DNA of 21,729 bases, taken from positions 1 through 21,729 of the forward strand of contig PWFL01000032.1 of assembly GCA_003553825.1 (NCBI GenBank), written 5' to 3'. This DNA is from Candidatus Iainarchaeum sp. Lineage in GTDB: Archaea > B1Sed10-29. Below, in pieces: positions 20,433-21,729 of the stretch (positions are counted from its first letter, which is position 1; each line of letters starts with the position of its first letter). The position numbers and the translations under genes were made by a program. The notes beneath the pieces are model-generated. The model did not search any database. It saw only the letters and a list, made by a program, of their open reading frames with translations, and was not told the DNA's origin.

Positions 20433-21194
20433 ATGGATCTTAGAGAAGCCCAAATAGAGATACAGAGAGGACTACGGAAAAAACTGGTTCTAATCGCGGG
20501 ACCATGCGCGATAAAGTACAAAGGCAGAGCCGGTTCAAAAATTGGGGAAGGAGAGAGACTGATCCTTATAAAAAGAGACGGTACTTTTTTAGTACACCAG
20601 AATACAGGTTTCAAACCTGTGAATTATCAACCCCCAGGAACTAGAGTGTCAGTAAAAGTGGAAAATGAAGAGAACAAACGACTGGTTCTAAAAGCTCGAA
20701 GAAGAGAACCAAGAGAACTCATAAAAGTAACGATGCCTGAAGTACACTGGGTGCAAAACCTCGAATTAAAGGACGATGAACAGATAGACGTGTACGGAAC
20801 TGAAAGAGAACTAGCCGACATGCTAATGGATGACCTATCCGTTATAGAGGAGGATTTAAAAGCAAAAAACAAGGAGTGCCCACTACCACAAGGTGATATA
20901 GATATATTCGCTGAAGATAAAGAAGGCAACTACGTAGTGATAGAAGTAAAAAGGAATAAAGCAGGATTAAAAGCAGTAACTCAACTAAAAAGATACACGG
21001 ACCAAGTGAAAAAATCAAAAAACAAGAAAACAAGAGGCATACTCTGTGCCCCTGGAATCACTGATAAAGCTAAAAATCACTTGGAGAAAGAAGGTTTGGA
21101 GTACAGTGTGCTCGACTTCGAAATAGAGGACTTTGACAGCGCTTCCATAAAAGGACTGAGGAAAAAACAAAAGGGACTTACCGAATTCAACTAA
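20433..21194 (+). CDS. nucS: endonuclease NucS/EndoMS (mismatch-specific)
   Basis: NucS/EndoMS cuts both strands at mismatches or flap and branched DNA and is the non-MutS mismatch repair enzyme of many archaea and actinobacteria. The 253-residue protein has the N-terminal DNA-binding/dimerisation domain (to about residue 120, with DGTFLVHQNTGFKPVNYQPPG) and the RecB-like nuclease domain with GDIDIFAED (D155, D157), VVIEVKR (E171, K173) and the QLKRY motif (Q184-Y188). The last eight residues, QKGLTEFN, resemble a PCNA-interacting peptide. The ribosome site is weak (AAGGTTC), consistent with translation coupled to the upstream gene. Complete, normal length. Confidence 0.95.
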   Translation: MDLREAQIEIQRGLRKKLVLIAGPCAIKYKGRAGSKIGEGERLILIKRDGTFLVHQNTGFKPVNYQPPGTRVSVKVENEENKRLVLKARRREPRELIKVTMPEVHWVQNLELKDDEQIDVYGTERELADMLMDDLSVIEEDLKAKNKECPLPQGDIDIFAEDKEGNYVVIEVKRNKAGLKAVTQLKRYTDQVKKSKNKKTRGILCAPGITDKAKNHLEKEGLEYSVLDFEIEDFDSASIKGLRKKQKGLTEFN

Positions 21195-21265
21195 AATTCA
21201 ATTTTTACCCAACTTCAAATAATTTACTTCGATTCAAATCTTTTCTACTGTATTTCAGTGAATAG

Positions 21266-21277
21266 CTTTTTATTTAA
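21266..21277 (+). promoter_or_regulatory. TATA box for the interrupted histone-fold gene
   Basis: TTTTTATTTAAG is centred about 33 nt upstream of the ATG at 21305. The sequence also has a GGTGA ribosome site 4 nt before that ATG, so both expression signals point at the ATG before the in-frame stop. Confidence 0.5.
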
Positions 21278-21304
21278 GGAGTTCCTTATCAAAATGGTGA
21301 GAAT

Positions 21305-21712
21305 ATGACTGACAAAGATGCAGAGGAAATCGAGGAAAAGAAAGAAGAATAAAAGGAAACCGAAACGGAAGAACTTCCACTTCCAAACGCAACCATAGTA
21401 AGATTGATGAAGAATAATCTTTCAGAAGGAAAAATGATAAAAAAAGAAGTGAAAATAGCGATGAACAAATTCCTAGAAGAAGTGCTGAAAGATGTGACTG
21501 AAAGCCTGGACGATTACCCGTACGCTACAATAGACTACCATATGTTCAAAGAGGCAATAAAGCCATTCAAGCAAGGAAAAGAAATAGATAAAGAAAAAGA
21601 TAGATTAGCACAGCATCTGGAAACAATTATAAGTGATTGTAGATCCATACAAAGAGACCTTGACAGGAAGTTCGAGGGACCTAAAACTTCAGGACGAGAC
21701 ATAGAGCTGTAA
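21305..21712 (+). pseudogene. second histone-fold protein, frame interrupted by an in-frame TAA
   Basis: From the ATG at 21305 (GGTGA site 4 nt upstream, TATA box above) the frame codes for 15 acidic residues (MTDKDAEEIEEKKEE), hits TAA at 21350-21352, then stays open in the same frame to 21712. The continuation begins KETETEELPLPNATIVRLMK and is a histone fold: alpha1 LPNATIVRLMKNN, alpha2 KKEVKIAMNKFLEEVLKDVTESL, then YATIDYHMFKEAIKPF, matching the layout of the complete histone at 17794. A C-terminal helix of about 35 residues (EKDRLAQHLETIISDC and on) follows. The nearest later starts (TTG 21404, ATG 21407) would cut alpha1. It is either a fresh nonsense mutation, a sequencing error (GAA read as TAA), or recoding. 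Confidence 0.7.
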
Positions 21713-21729
21713 AAACCTGATTAAACGGA

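Overview
The window is AT-rich archaeal chromosome. The evidence is a TFB transcription factor, a classical archaeal histone, Spt5, Gar1, Dph6, archaeal-type methionine adenosyltransferase, NucS/EndoMS, ribosomal L10/L12 of the P0/P1 type, and many TATA boxes with leaderless or short-leader starts. Several proteins are strongly acidic and AGA, ATA and GGA codons dominate. Together these suggest a small-genome, possibly salt-adapted archaeon such as a DPANN or nanohaloarchaeal-like lineage, but that placement is inference and nothing here fixes the phylum. No tRNA, rRNA, CRISPR array or insertion sequence was recognised.

Layout: (1) 78-1764, minus strand, an HD phosphohydrolase followed by a stand-alone LigD-type 3'-phosphoesterase. 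(2) 1997-6634, plus strand, the conserved block ftsZ-secE-spt5-rpl11-rpl1-rpl10-rpl12, covering cell division, protein translocation, transcription elongation and the ribosomal stalk. (3) 6702-9082, small proteins of unknown function around a divergent threonine synthase gene; two of the small genes are tandem paralogues. (4) 9156-10595, TFB divergent from a three-helix membrane protein. (5) 10837-11945, a DRG/OBG-like TGS protein with a decayed GTPase core, then gar1. (6) 11964-15424, two divergent, large, PKD-bearing surface proteins with C-terminal membrane anchors. (7) 15473-18000, dph6, mat and a histone gene. (8) 18113-19764, DUF167 and DUF116 genes (minus) divergent from a small HD hydrolase. 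(9) 19868-21712, an unknown gene followed by nucS, then a second histone-fold gene whose reading frame is broken by an in-frame TAA.

Most genes are core information processing. The more unusual points are the interrupted histone-fold gene at the right edge; a ribosomal stalk in which L11 carries a long acidic tail while L10 lacks the usual acidic C-terminus; a TGS/GTPase-like protein without a recognisable G4 motif; a perfect 9-bp inverted repeat over the threonine synthase start region; a tandem pair of small paralogues; and an uncharacterised gene just upstream of nucS. Ribosome binding sites fall into two classes, GGAGG-type and (A/G)GTGATC-type. Both match the archaeal 16S 3' end and were used to correct several start codons.
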